The position numbers were made by a program, and so were the translations under genes. The notes beneath the pieces were generated by a model that was not told the origin of the DNA, ran no database searches, and saw only the letters and a list, made by a program, of their open reading frames with translations. Shown here one piece after another: positions 10,510-21,106 of a stretch of DNA of 26,000 nt. Source of the stretch: Phlegmacium glaucopus (lineage: Eukaryota; Basidiomycota; Agaricomycetes; Agaricales; Cortinariaceae); the NCBI GenBank assembly GCA_015039465.1, contig MU130104.1:47379-73378 (forward strand). Direction: 5' to 3'. Position 1 is the stretch's first letter; every line of letters starts with the position of its first letter.

Positions 10510-10562
10510 AAGATTGCTGTACGTTGGCTGTACCGCTGCTTCAGCCAAGGTACAGCAATCTT
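10510..10562. repeat. Long near-perfect hairpin
   Basis: Two 21-nt arms (10510-10530 and 10542-10562) pair at 20 of 21 positions around an 11-nt loop. The left arm is AAGATTGCTGTACGTTGGCTG less its last base or so, and the right arm mirrors it. There is no flanking gene within 500 bp upstream on either strand, so it is not an obvious gene terminator. It could be a small folded transcript or a transposon end. Confidence 0.7.
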
Positions 10563-12289
10563 TTGTTGATCTTTTGATGCCCTCTTCGAATCACCCTTTT
10601 CTATTGCAACCCTGTTTCATAGGTGATGGAGTAATTACCCCGCTGGCAGCTTCTCATAAGCTCTCTAATCATAGAAATCTCTCCATATTATCACTAAATA
10701 TTTTTATTTTGGATAAGTGGCTCTAAGATAAAAAAATAAATTGCCGGACCCTGTTCGAATGCTCTGAAGTTCTTTTTTTTTAACAAAAAACTCAGGTTTG
10801 TACCATCTCCTTAAAGTCTTCAAGTTGACAAAAAAAAACCAACATCTCCATGAGTCCATGTGATCATTTGATTTTTTTACCCCCAGCGAGAAGTTATGAG
10901 AACTTATGACCATGTAGTTATCATCGGCATATAATAATATAGGCGATGGGCGCCCAACGAAAAATAGCGAAAAATAAGTCACTGAGAGTAGCCGAGAGTC
11001 CACGGCAGTCGGCTGCCATTTACCGGCGGCGACACAAAGTAATGGAACGGAAGTTTAGACTGACAGAACTTTGACAAAGGTACTAATTAACAATGATTAG
11101 TAACAAATTTTTATGTGGGTCCATTGCGCCCCTGCGCACAGCGGGTCCTCTCGGGTCCTGTTACTTTGTTGTTAACCGCTATTATCAAAACTGACGTACC
11201 AGTTGATCTTACCGGCATTATCAATGATGGATCGAGGAGATAAAAAAGAAATGAATGCAAACTGGAAAAAAAAAAAGTGAAATGAGGCTTGACGGAATTT
11301 GATATTGATAGATAGGAGACTAATAAACCACCAGAAGTAAAATGATTATGGAGAAGATTTAATAATATATCAACATATGACGTGATTGGTATCATGTGGG
11401 GCGCTTCTGACTTAGTGCTTACTTGTATTCATTGATTCAACCTATTCATTTAAATTAAGCCCTCGATGCGAAAAAGAAAGTGGAAGAAAAAAAAGAAAGA
11501 TAGCTAATTGAGGATGAGTCGCCCAAAAAAGGCAGGTGACTTCCAGTAAAAGGAGCAAAGTTCCGCCTAGCCAGCGGTGGAGCGTAAAACTCGGAATATC
11601 AGATCCGTAAACATTGATTGAGAGGTTTGCAACTTACCCCGAAATATACAACGAGGCGGTGCATGGAGGCCTTGTGATCTGTGATGGGCCCACTGCGGAT
11701 TTGCTGGGTGATAGCAGGTAGAAGAAGCAAAATGAAAACAAACAACAGCTCCGATCTTATCTGCTGCTAAATCGAATAGAGGAGTCTCCAGTGGGACGGA
11801 TATCGCGGGAAGGAGGAACCAATCAAGAATGAAATCGATAGACTGACTGGGGAAAGCGATGACTGATGATCAGTTAGGCGTAGAACCTTCCGGAGGGCGG
11901 GGTCTGGCATGATATCCTTCCATGAGCCTTATCGATAGTGTCAGCCATGTCAGTTTCCTAGCCGTCCCAGGACGTGGCGCATTCACACACGGCTATTGTT
12001 ATGACAGCATTCCTGTCCGGCTGTGTTCTCGCAATTCGAACGGAAAGGTAAAAGCATTTCGGAATCCCATTATTGAAAAACGTGTTATTGTGTTCAGCTC
12101 CGCAAGAATGTAGGATCCCCCCACGCCGCCCTTGCTTGTAAGATTTCTCGGAATAAGAAACATTTGTATAGAAGGGGGACACCTTCGGAAATGGAGATGC
12201 TGGAGCATGGAGTAAAATGAAGTCATCCATCTGAGCCATCAGTCACTAGAAAGGAGCGCTTTTCTAAGCATGAAATCCCACACTGAAAC
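10563..12289. other. Gene-poor, AT-rich stretch
   Basis: There are poly-A and poly-T runs (for example near 10770, 10830 and 11260) and no open frame with recognisable motifs on either strand. No bounded repeat was found by eye. Confidence 0.5.
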
Positions 12290-12540
12290 TTAAAGTGGGA
12301 ATCGATAGGGCATAACACGGCTCCCATGGACATCGGGAGGCCAAATATCATGAGGACGGTGGACCACTTTGGTCTCGTTATCTTCGAGAATGACGTGTCT
12401 GCCAAGGTGCATGTCGCGAGAGAACAAAAAAGAAACCGGGACCTGGGTGTCGTAAGTTGGCGGGATATGCCTCCATTCTTCTGTCACGGCGAAGTCAGCT
12501 TGAAAGGTGAAGGTGTCGCAATGAGTCGGAGGCGGTGATG
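12290..12540 (-). CDS. Possible exon, unknown
   Basis: An open minus-strand frame (TFTFQADFAVTEEWRHIPPT, then PVSFLFSRDMHLGRHVILED) has protein-like composition and ends at TAA. It has no good start codon, so it would be an internal or terminal exon or a relic. The opposite strand is also open here, which weakens the case. Confidence 0.25.
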
Positions 12541-12567
12541 ATCATGATCTGTGAGTCGTAGACTCGT

Positions 12568-12759
12568 ATGCCTGACTCAGAGTCTGGGAAGGTTGATGAA
12601 CCAAAATCATCCATATTAGGCCGAAAAGCTGACAGATTAGCGCTCTTGAATTTGAAAGTCGTCGAGGCCTTGACTCAAGCAGAATACAAAGGACTCGAGC
12701 AGATGGGTGGGAGGATGAAGAACATTGTATCAAGCGTTATCAGAGAACAACTTGTTTAA
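12568..12759 (+). CDS. Small ORF, 63 aa, unknown
   Basis: The ATG frame reads MPDSESGKVDEPKSSILGRK followed by a helical, charged stretch (LALLNLKVVEALTQAEYKGL) and ends at TAA. The composition suits a real short protein or the last exon of a larger one. No family recognised. Confidence 0.3.
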   Translation: MPDSESGKVDEPKSSILGRKADRLALLNLKVVEALTQAEYKGLEQMGGRMKNIVSSVIREQLV

Positions 12760-13243
12760 ACCAACCATACTAGTCAATTCGTTTATTGCATTGTACTAAG
12801 GACAAGGCAAGTACTCAAAATAGGTAGATCAGGAGGTACCTTACTTAAGCCATGTAAAATTATCCCTAATACCTGCGAAAGGCAAGTCGGAACCGGTATT
12901 AGGTATTTATGTCTTCCGAACTAGCATAGACTAGCATGGGTCATGGATTGACCCTGAGAAAAATTCTATTCTTCATGGGACTCTGTGAAATGCTCGAGGG
13001 TTCAGATGGGCTGGTATGGACTTGTGAGACCTTTTTATTCGATACAAAGCATGTATTTTTTGGGAAAGTATAAGCTAGTATAAGGTTTTCTAAGTACAAG
13101 GAGCCAACGTAACGAGGGTGATCCCTGAACAACCAGGATCCCTTGCCAAATCTAGGAGATTCATAAACGAATGTCCGAAAAGGGGTTGAGAAATGATCTC
13201 GATCCCTTGTTCAGGTTCTGCCTATGTCTTCACTCGAACTGGA
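12760..13243. other. Intergenic, upstream of the clp1-like gene
   Basis: No exon or repeat recognised. The segment probably holds regulatory sites of the downstream gene. Confidence 0.4.
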
Positions 13244-13250
13244 TATATAA
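13244..13250 (+). promoter_or_regulatory. TATA box of the clp1-like gene
   Basis: TATATAA lies 49 bp upstream of the ATG, a plausible distance for a basidiomycete core promoter with a short 5' leader. Confidence 0.45.
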
Positions 13251-13298
13251 CCCATCCACAGTCCATCGTTCTTTCTTACAATCTAAAATCATCTAGAT

Positions 13299-14208
13299 AT
13301 GTTCCAAGTAGCGTCCTACCCAACTTCCTTCGCGACCCACAGCCATGCCCACCACCATCCCAGGCCCATTCCCACCTCTACTGTTCAGCTTCCTCGTACT
13401 CTTGCTCGACCACCCTTTAGTGAGGTGTCGCGCGAAGCCATCATGGCTGTAGCACCAGAACTCACCAACGTACCAGCAGAGTACATCCGCAGAGGACTTA
13501 GGCCAAAAGCACCTCAGTATGTCACTCGTCATCATTCCATATTCTGCTCACTGACTAAACCGGTTTTGTCCTCGTAGAATGCTCGCAGGTATTGCTGCAT
13601 TATCTATGCCAAGTTCCATTCCGAAGTCGCATCTACCACCTTCGCTTACCATCCCAATCCGACACACTTCTGGGCACCCTATGTACCCAACCCATGTGCT
13701 TGCTGTTGGATCTTCAAAATCGTCCGGGAATGAACATGCCTTGATGTTCCCCATTCATAGTATTGTGTTAGCTTCACAATGCTCATTATTACCTCGTTTA
13801 CCGAGTTCTACACTTCCCTCATCATCCACACTACATGCCCCAGTTCTCCCTCTAGCTCTTCCCTCTCCCGCGGCGTTCAAAATACTACACACTTACCTGT
13901 ATAACCACAGTCTAGGTGGTGTTTTACAAGCTCTCTTCCCCCTTCCATCCGCATTTGTTCAATCCCTTTCGCACAACACTATCCAATCCACCTTGGCGTC
14001 AGGCACCACTCTGCACCAGCTTTCCTCCTATCTCTGCTCATCAACTGGCTCCAGCCTCCAGGGCCTCACAACTTACGCTGCTCACGTTAAGGAACTGTGG
14101 CAAGACATGGTCGCTTTGGGGCTCTACGACCCTGAGCTCTGGGATGCCGTGGATCTTGCATGGGAGATCGTCCTCGGCGCTCTCAATCTCGCTGCTGCGG
14201 GTCACTAA
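13299..14208 (+). CDS. clp1: Clp1-like (clampless) developmental protein, 282 aa
   Basis: In Coprinopsis cinerea, Clp1 acts downstream of the A mating-type homeodomain proteins and is needed for clamp-cell formation; the Ustilago homologue controls dikaryotic proliferation. Two exons, 13299-13516 and 13578-14208, flank a 61-bp GTATGT...GTAG intron and give 283 codons with TAA. Recognised blocks are FSEVSREAIMAVAPELTNVP near the N-terminus, MLAGIAALSMPSSIPKSHLP after the intron, and the C-terminal signature ELWQDMVALGLYDPELWDAV with DLAWEIVLGALNLA. The middle is Ser/Pro/Leu-rich, as in the family. There is no membrane segment or enzyme motif; Clp1 has no known catalytic domain. The frame is intact, so the gene is probably functional. 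The call rests on remembered family blocks. Confidence 0.85.
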
Positions 14209-15827
14209 AGGGTGAAACCACCCTCTTCCACGGAGGGCCTCCTGAGGCGCTCCGACCTTGACCGTTATGAAGTCATACTGTCTTGTTAAAAATTGTACAC
14301 TGATTGGACCGGCTTAATTCGACTTCCGCCGCCCCCCATCATCTAATTACGCTCCCCCGGCTTTACCTCTTTTCGCGACTGGTCGCAATCATTGGAAACC
14401 CTAATGTATTATATTGGGCCCATAGGCCAGGATTTCGGATCTGGATCTATTGGATTTACTGTATCGACTTGATTGACTTTTTTTTTTTGTTCTCTGGAAT
14501 CTCTGCCAGATTTCTCCGTATATACCCTTCTTACCTTGCCGACCCCCATACTCTCCCATACAGTTTTATCAGCGTCACCCTCCGTTCCCGTTTTCCCAAC
14601 ATTTATTATATACATCCTAATCACCAACCAATGTAGCAATTACTGTTCCTGGCTTTCGAAATTCATTTCCTTCTGATAAAGCCCTCTCTTCAATGATTTA
14701 AAAGTTGGAAAAGCTCGTTTTTGTGTCAATACTCCTGGTGTAAACTTGTATTATGGCCGGACAACGTTGCCTTAAGCTTTGATTGTACTGATGATTATAG
14801 TAATAGAAGTTGAATAGAATACAGGCAACCACCTGTATTTATTATTCAAGGACGTTGCTGTGTTACTGCACTGACTGTTCCAATTGTTTTTTGGGGACCG
14901 CGTCAGCCCTCCGTTGCTTTACTCAGGAGTCAGCGCTCAAGCGCTCATGGACTTAGTGAGCTCGGGGCTGCTCCTGGTTGCTGGGGGCTACATACTTCAA
15001 TGTTTAAATGTTTATATCCCACGTAGTCGCCATGATGCGGATCATCTGACGGCTTTTTCTTTCAGAATTCAGATTGGGCACGCGGAGGTCATCAGTTGTC
15101 TCGATGATCTCCTTTTTGTCGCGGTGACCCCTATCCCAAACTTTTTTTTTGTTGTTTTGATTAATTACATCTACGGTCGAGATCTCTAGTTATGGCTACT
15201 GAGATAGACTCAGATTGGCTAATCTCGTTCATCCGATTGGCGCATTAGCGTTTCGCATTCCCGAGTGTCCGCGAGGTTGGTTACAGTCGAACTTTTATTA
15301 ACCCATACCTCCTGCACGGGCCGCATCCCATACATCGTGGTCCATGACCCATACTCTTCGGAGGCTACCAGATAGAAAATTAGCTCACATAACCCATAAT
15401 GCATAACCTCCAATCGGTTAAGGTGGTTTCAAGTTTCTGTCAACTACATATATCGTGTTTCTTTACTGGTGGCGACCTGTGTTTATGGATCAACCTAGGC
15501 CGACCCTCAAATTGTTCGGTTTTTTGTAAACTCCAAACTGGTATTTTGCGCCTGATCTTTCCTGATCTTTCCCTTCGTACCTTTTTTTTTTATAAACTTG
15601 ATCCTTTTGGAGCCTTTTGGACCTTGGGTCGTTGTCCATCGGTCTAAAAAAGTCCCACTTTCGCAGAGTAAAAATAGGTCATGGCGCGCAGCTGCTGCTG
15701 GAAATATGTATTAGAACCAGCATTGAGTATCCTAGGGTATCCTTTTGAATGAGATTCACCCCTATTCCCGGATAAGTCCATGATAAGTCACATAATTTTT
15801 TGGATGGATAATATCCAGTGTTGGTAT
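14209..15827. other. Gene-free stretch after the clp1-like gene
   Basis: The first part is probably the 3' UTR and terminator of the clp1-like gene (T-rich, with several short T runs). The rest shows no recognised exon or element. Confidence 0.45.
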
Positions 15828-15912
15828 CTAAGGGGTTATTAACCCTCAATTTTTATTAAACCTTAGCACTTAAACAAAACCTTAATTAAGGTTTGTTTCT
15901 AAGGGGTTATTA
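15828..15912. repeat. 14-bp direct repeat around an 18-bp palindrome
   Basis: CTAAGGGGTTATTA occurs at 15828-15841 and again at 15899-15912. Between them AAACCTTAATTAAGGTTT (15877-15894) is a perfect palindrome. The arrangement resembles the footprint of a small insertion with duplicated target or a protein-binding site cluster. Confidence 0.5.
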
Positions 15913-15998
15913 GTTGGCTAAAAGTAGCTGAATTCCACCAACCATCAAAATCATTGTGCAAGCCCTCTAATTCCTCATCCACATGGCTGGCACCAGGT

Positions 15999-16186
15999 GG
16001 TGTTTCCCTTAGAAAATCTTGTTTTTAGACATGTTTTGTCATTTCCAAATAATTTTTCTCATGAAAACACAAAGAGGATTTCTGAAAGAAAATTTCTAAA
16101 AACATATGAAGTGTTTCTCATGTGTTTCCCAAAGATAAATGATATGTTTTTAAAGGTTTACCTTTCAGAAACAGCAGGGAAACACC
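15999..16186. mobile_element. MITE-like element, 188 bp
   Basis: The ends are perfect 11-bp inverted repeats (GGTGTTTCCCT at the left, AGGGAAACACC at the right). The interior is AT-rich and has one plus-strand open frame that shows no family motif. Confidence 0.5.
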
Positions 16187-16876
16187 TATTGGATGACTTC
16201 CCATAAGGATCTGAAAAAATCTAGAAACTTCAGACCCATCGAATTTATATGATTTTCTAATCTGAAACAAATTTCCAAACTGTAACTGTTAGGGCAACTG
16301 TGGCACTGACTTAGTCAGACTAGCAGGGGATCCAAAGTTAATAATATTTATTAGTAATAGGTTACATCAACTCACCTAGCTGTTAGGGGATACTCATTGT
16401 ATCCACCCCCATCAGCAAATTCAGGATTTTCCCATAGCTTGTCATAGTCACATCACACAAAGTTATAATTTCCCATAGTATCATATAGTCACATCACGAT
16501 ACTTATAGTTCCATAGCATCTCATAGCATCCATGTGACGCACACCAGCACTGTCCAGCAGTGTGTCATCACCTGTCGTCACTCTATCACACTGGCATAGC
16601 TTTGTCATCATGTCACATTAGATTTTTCATCTAAGTTAAATAAACCAACCCTAAACAAAGTCCATGCGCAAAGTTGATCTTACATATTTGGGAATGTTTT
16701 TTTGTCACTCCGACTTTGTCACCACGCATCTGTTGCCACCTTCGTCTATCCTCAACCACTGCCATGTACACGTTGGTGTTGCGTGTTGAGCCTGTTTCAT
16801 TCCTTTTTTTTGTTTTTTAACTAATTAATAATACTGCTTAGGTTCTACCACTGACAATGCCAGATGCTCACTCTTA
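16187..16876. other. AT-rich repeat region
   Basis: Short strings such as CCATAG and AGTCACATCAC recur (two copies of the latter near 16450 and 16490). This suggests old transposon or degenerate tandem sequence. No gene recognised. Confidence 0.35.
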
Positions 16877-17270
16877 GCTAGTAGCTACAACTTCATCACT
16901 TCTCAACTCCTCCCATCGAAATAGGTTTGCTTCGGTACATTTGATATCCACCCGTTTTCGGCACATTACCATGACTGTCAACAACACAAACAACACATCA
17001 TATACCTGCTTCTTAGCCCCAGGAGGTACGAAACAACGACGAGCGCTGAGCACTGGCGGCTGAGGTGAGTTCTTCGAATTTCTTACTGCTTTTTTTAAAA
17101 CTAACAATTTTCTACTTTTAGCTACAGTTTCGACAACCTCAACTACCCAGCCCCTCCTCCCCATCCAAATGGAATGTGAGGGGCTCATTTCAGGCTGTTT
17201 CAACACTCCAACCACCTCTGCCTGTTTTCGACACACAACAGCAGATGATGAACCTACTATTGATAGTTAG
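16877..17270 (+). pseudogene. Duplicated exon-like unit, Thr/Ser-rich
   Basis: The second unit is bounded by TTTTAG at 17121 and reads TVSTTSTTQPLLPIQMECEG, later CFRHTTADDEPTIDS and a stop. The first unit begins in a similar way (TAG, then GCTACAACTTCATC) and contains RFRHITMTVNNTNN in the same frame, followed by TGA just before a GTGAGT donor at 17065. The units align loosely over about 100 bp, so they look like a tandem duplication of one exon. The phase across the intron agrees except for the TGA. Such Thr-rich tails occur in repetitive basidiomycete element proteins, but I cannot name a family. Confidence 0.35.
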
Positions 17271-17611
17271 AGTAGTACATATGACTCAGACTCTGTGTAG
17301 ATAGTTGAATATGATTTATACATATTAAATTTCCTTATCCTTGCATGAACATAGCTTTCTAGCCTCAGATTGACCAAAGTATATTGTAATAATAGTAATA
17401 TTAACCCTACCCTATATAGCACTGTATAGTAAATATATATCATTCCATAGTGTGACCGTGATGCTTGACAGCGCTGTAAATATATTAAAAAAAAAAAACA
17501 ATACGTTGTGATATTCTTAATTCCATGATATACCAGATATACCAGATATACGATGAAACATCGTAGCCCACCTTGATTGGTTCACGAACTTTCTCTCTAT
17601 ACCGAAACCCT

Positions 17612-17704
17612 ATCATCATTGAATCCGGATATTTCATGAGACATCATCATTGGATCTGGATACATCATGAGGTATCATCATTGGATCCGGATATATCGTG
17701 AGGG
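17612..17704. repeat. 31-bp tandem repeat, three copies
   Basis: Units start at 17612, 17643 and 17674, each beginning ATCATCATTG and continuing RATCYGGATAYWTCRTGAG. Partial units and short repeats (CCAGATATA, GATACCAC) flank them. Units are contiguous with no spacers. Confidence 0.8.
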
Positions 17705-18047
17705 ATCATGAGATGTCATTGTCCGGTAGATCTGTCCTTATCGTACTACGACAGGTCGTGATGTTTATTTCCTGGGAAATGATACCACGATACCACGATA
17801 GGCCGTGATAGGTCGTGATCATTCGTCTGGGACTTAAATGACTACATGTGGAAACTCGTGTTTAACGTTTGTACTAGAGTAGATGGTAGAATGGAGAGGA
17901 ATCCCGACGGTTGGCAGGACAGGTGCCTCTGCCGACAGTGCCAGATTTTAGTTGGGTCACTGTCCACTGCCAGGTACATGTCTGCCGGTATGTGCCATTT
18001 TGCTCCTCTTTTAAATAGAATGAAATTTAATACCGTTGTCCCTCTCA

Positions 18048-18824
18048 TCCCGACGTGCGGCACTGACATGTCATGCCTTACCTACCTGGGCATCATGCCA
18101 ACGGCATGGGCACAACAGTTCCGAGTCGAACTGGTTGATCTGCCTGCCACCTGCCCTGTTAGTTACTGGCAGGTAATGGCAGCGTTTTGCCGGCAACTGC
18201 CATAACATGCCATAACATGCCCATGGTTAGGAATAAAAGAGTGTGGTTGTGGTGGCAGACATACTCATCACGGACGGACAAACTGTATGTTTATGTCAAG
18301 ACTGAAGGACGGTCAGCTCTCTGTTGCTAACGCACTTTGCCGTCGTCATTTAACAACCTCAACAAGTTGACAACATCGTCAAAAACGTTCACTCATCTGC
18401 TATCTAAGAACACTCCGGTCCGAGTTCACCTGTTCAGATCCACACAGTCCCTAGTAGATTCCTTTGAAGTATGTAACAGATATAATGATGAACCTGGCGA
18501 ATGTCATTTACAGTAAAAAGGTTTCGAATAAAGGAACGTATACTGAGTCTTAGGTCCTGTCCGAGCTGGAACCTTTAAAGTTCAACTCGGCACTGGCTTT
18601 TAGTTTGGTCGCGACCCAACTTTTAAATCACTAAACAGTCGTATAAAGGTAAAAGTCGTCCTAAGACCGGCAGATGGCATGTTGCCGGCAGAGGCATGGG
18701 CAGGGTATCGGCAACCCCAAGACGGTTGGTGTGAATCTGCCTGCGATCTACCCACTTGGCATGGTTAGGAGACTGGCAGTATAACATGCCTTCATGGGTA
18801 GTCTGATCATACCACACGTCGGGA
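18048..18824. mobile_element. Terminal-inverted-repeat element, about 777 bp
   Basis: The left end is TCCCGACGTGCGGCA and the inverse complement of the right end is TCCCGACGTGTGGTA (13 of 15 match). The interior is full of TGCC/GGCA strings and internal inverted repeats, and a plausible intron-like segment (GTATGT to TTACAG) lies near 18470-18515. There is no transposase. A further partial end (GAATCCCGACGG, 17899-17910) could be the true left border, giving about 930 bp. Confidence 0.5.
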
Positions 18825-19079
18825 TTCAAGCTTCTAGTTGAGTCAAGGGGAGGAGAAGTAAAAGGAGATTCCGTTACTCCAGAAGGCTGAATAATGACCG
18901 GTGACGGCTAGGCTTCGTAGTCCTGTTGAATCCTCAGACGAATGGCCGTGTCGTGTATGTGACTCCGGTTGCGGTATCACGGTCTCATTTCCCAGGCCAA
19001 GTCAATGTCAGGCCAGGCTTCGTTGAGGCTGCACAGTGTCGATACAGTTATTATATATAATTGATACGTTATGATATAT
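18825..19079. other. Short unassigned segment before the poly-A run
   Basis: No gene is recognised. It contains two copies of CAGGCCA near 18993 and 19009 and ends in an AT-rich TATATA stretch that leads into the poly-A run. Confidence 0.4.
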
Positions 19080-19104
19080 AAAAAAAAAAAAAAAAAAAAA
19101 AAAA
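19080..19104. repeat. 25-nt poly-A run
   Basis: Uninterrupted A25 directly before the YR retrotransposon. It may be the 3' tail of a retroposed copy or a truncation junction. Confidence 0.9.
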
Positions 19105-19151
19105 CGCTTTTCCGGACGAAACGCTTCCCTCTTAAGGGTTCGCAGGTCTGA

Positions 19152-21106
19152 TATCCCTCACTCTCGAACTTCCGAAGAGACGAGAAGTATTCTCATCTTC
19201 CACAGAGCTTCCGCACAGGATTCATTCTTAATCTTCCAAGTATCACTCAGACTCAGGCTCCTCCTAACAAGTCTACCATTTCTGAAGCTGATCTCACCCT
19301 TCAATTTAATAAAATTATCAATCTTGAAATTGGCAAACGACGCTATTTGGGCCCTCTCACTCGCGAAGAGGTTGAATCGCTCATTAGACCCTTCCAATCT
19401 TCCCCATTTTCCATCATCCCAAAGCCCAGGAGGCCAGGTCATTTTTGTATCCTACAAAATTATTCTTTCCCTCATAAGACATCTCCTGACTTCCCTAACC
19501 CTTCTGTCAATTTGTTCGTCGACTCGAACGATTTCCCAACCACTTGGGGAACTTTCGCGACTATATCATTGCTCATACATCGACTCCCTCCAGGTTCACA
19601 GGTTGCTACTTGCGACGTGGCTGAAGCATATCGCACCGTACCCCTTCACCCATCTCAATGGCCTGCGGCGGTCATTCGGATTGGGCCAGATGCCTTCTGC
19701 ATTGACACCTCTACTTGCTTCAGAGTTTCTCCGTCTGCTGGGGTCTATGGTGTTGTCGCTGATGCGGGCGCGGATGTTATTAGATCCAGCGGAATCAGCC
19801 CATTGGCAAAATGGGTCGATGATCATGTATTCTTCCGTATGCTTACCAAATACCTTGCTGAATACAACCAATGTCATGCCGTCTGGCACAAAGACATCTC
19901 GGACAGAGGAAGAAAGCTTGACGGTGGCCGTTTATGGTACAGCGGCGCAGTCTTCCCAGATGGGACGCTCAACGAACACGTTGAGGACTGTCAATTTCCC
20001 TGTGCTGACCTCTCCTCTTGTACCCCTCGATCTGTCGAAGATCAAAAATATACTTACAATTTTGATGATATTGATCAGGTCTCTGGTCCTCTCAGTATCC
20101 CATGGGAGCTTTCCAAAGATTCCCCATTCTCATCCACGACGTCTTATATCAGCTTCTGTTGGAACTTGGAGACGCTCACAGTTTCACTCAGCCTCGAAAA
20201 GAAGGAAAAATATATCTCCGGCATTCAAGAATGGCTTTCTCACCCCTCTCACGTCCTCAATGATGTTCAAAAGCTATATGGCAGACTCCTACATGCTTCC
20301 CTTGTCGTTCCATCGGGACACGCTTACCTTACCGGTTTGGAGGCCATGCTTGGCCTATGTCACAACTGTCCTTTCGTTCCATACTCACCAATCAAAGGCA
20401 TTAGCGACGATCTCTTTTGGTGGGTCTCCCGGCTACGCCGGCCCTTCGTTTTCAGATCAATCCCCGAGCCAGTCCAGCTTATTGACTCAAACGCTTTCTC
20501 AGACGCGAGTTCAGGGGTTGGAATCACCGTTGTCATTAATGGTAGATGGAGAGCCTGGCGGCTCATACCCAGTTGGCAGGAACTCGACGGCAGTAAGGAT
20601 ATTGGATGGGCTGAGGCGTTGGTTTTGAGCTACTCGTCCGAGCCATCACTAGGTCTGTCAGTACTAGCGGGCACTTTAGGACGTACGGGGACAACAAAGG
20701 GGTGGTTGAAGGTTGGTGGAATAATAGGAGCAAGAGTAAATCCATTAACGGAGTCTTCCGTTGGGTCCATGCCTTCCTCGAAGACTTCGGTGAGAATCTC
20801 TCCATACACACGGCCTATGTGCCCAGCAAGTCCAACCCAGCAGACGCCCCTTCCAGAGGAGTCTACCCTCCCCTCGAACTATTGTTACCCGAAATCTGTC
20901 TCCCATCTGATCTCGACAGGTTCCTTATTGACTCCACCCTCCCTTTCAACCCCACTGAGCTCCGTTTACTCCACGAAGGCCACTATCCCTCTGCTCTCGC
21001 AAAGTGCCTTGTCAACTTTGTCAGCAGTGCTAATGCCGATGAGCAGTCCCTTTTTGCCAGACTTGATAGTCCTTCCATCTACAAACACAATCATTACCAT
21101 TTCTAA
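19152..21106 (+). pseudogene. Reverse transcriptase-RNase H of the YR element, frameshifted
   Basis: It copies element RNA into DNA. The frame is open from 19152 with no clear start (GPLTREEVESLIRPFQSSPF). Visible are DVAEAYRTVPLHPSQWP (first catalytic Asp), FRVSPSAGVYGVVADAGADV, and the active-site box WVDDHVFFR at about 19812, where YxDD is WVDD, as in basidiomycete DIRS-like enzymes. RNase H begins at about 20480 (DSNAFSDASSGVGITVVING) and has IGWAEA. At about 20627 one base is missing: the frame should pass from VL to ELLVRAITRS, then YGDNKGVVEGWWNNR and YVPSKSNPADAPSRG. The rest is in the second frame and stops at 21106. No earlier stop lies in either frame, so the loss may be recent. 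Confidence 0.85.

Noticed and set aside
12290..12540. Plus-strand frame from 12326 opposite the minus-strand frame
   Set aside because: Less protein-like composition, no motif and no splice context. The minus-strand frame was kept at low confidence.
13916..14215. 99-codon frame inside the clp1-like gene
   Set aside because: Shadow of the second exon; the other frame holds the conserved C-terminal block.
16874..17236. 120-codon minus-strand frame
   Set aside because: It lacks family motifs and overlaps plus-strand exon-like units with splice borders.
17612..17704. CRISPR-like array
   Set aside because: Units are contiguous without spacers, and the sequence is eukaryotic.
18250..18930. Backward, uncomplemented reading of this stretch
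   Set aside because: A short acidic peptide appears near 18841-18900, but the forward strand has an intron-like segment at 18470-18515, so a mirror origin is not supported.
19324..20628. 434-codon open frame overlapping the reverse transcriptase
   Set aside because: It has no family motifs, and the overlapping frame carries all reverse transcriptase boxes; it is an open shadow frame.
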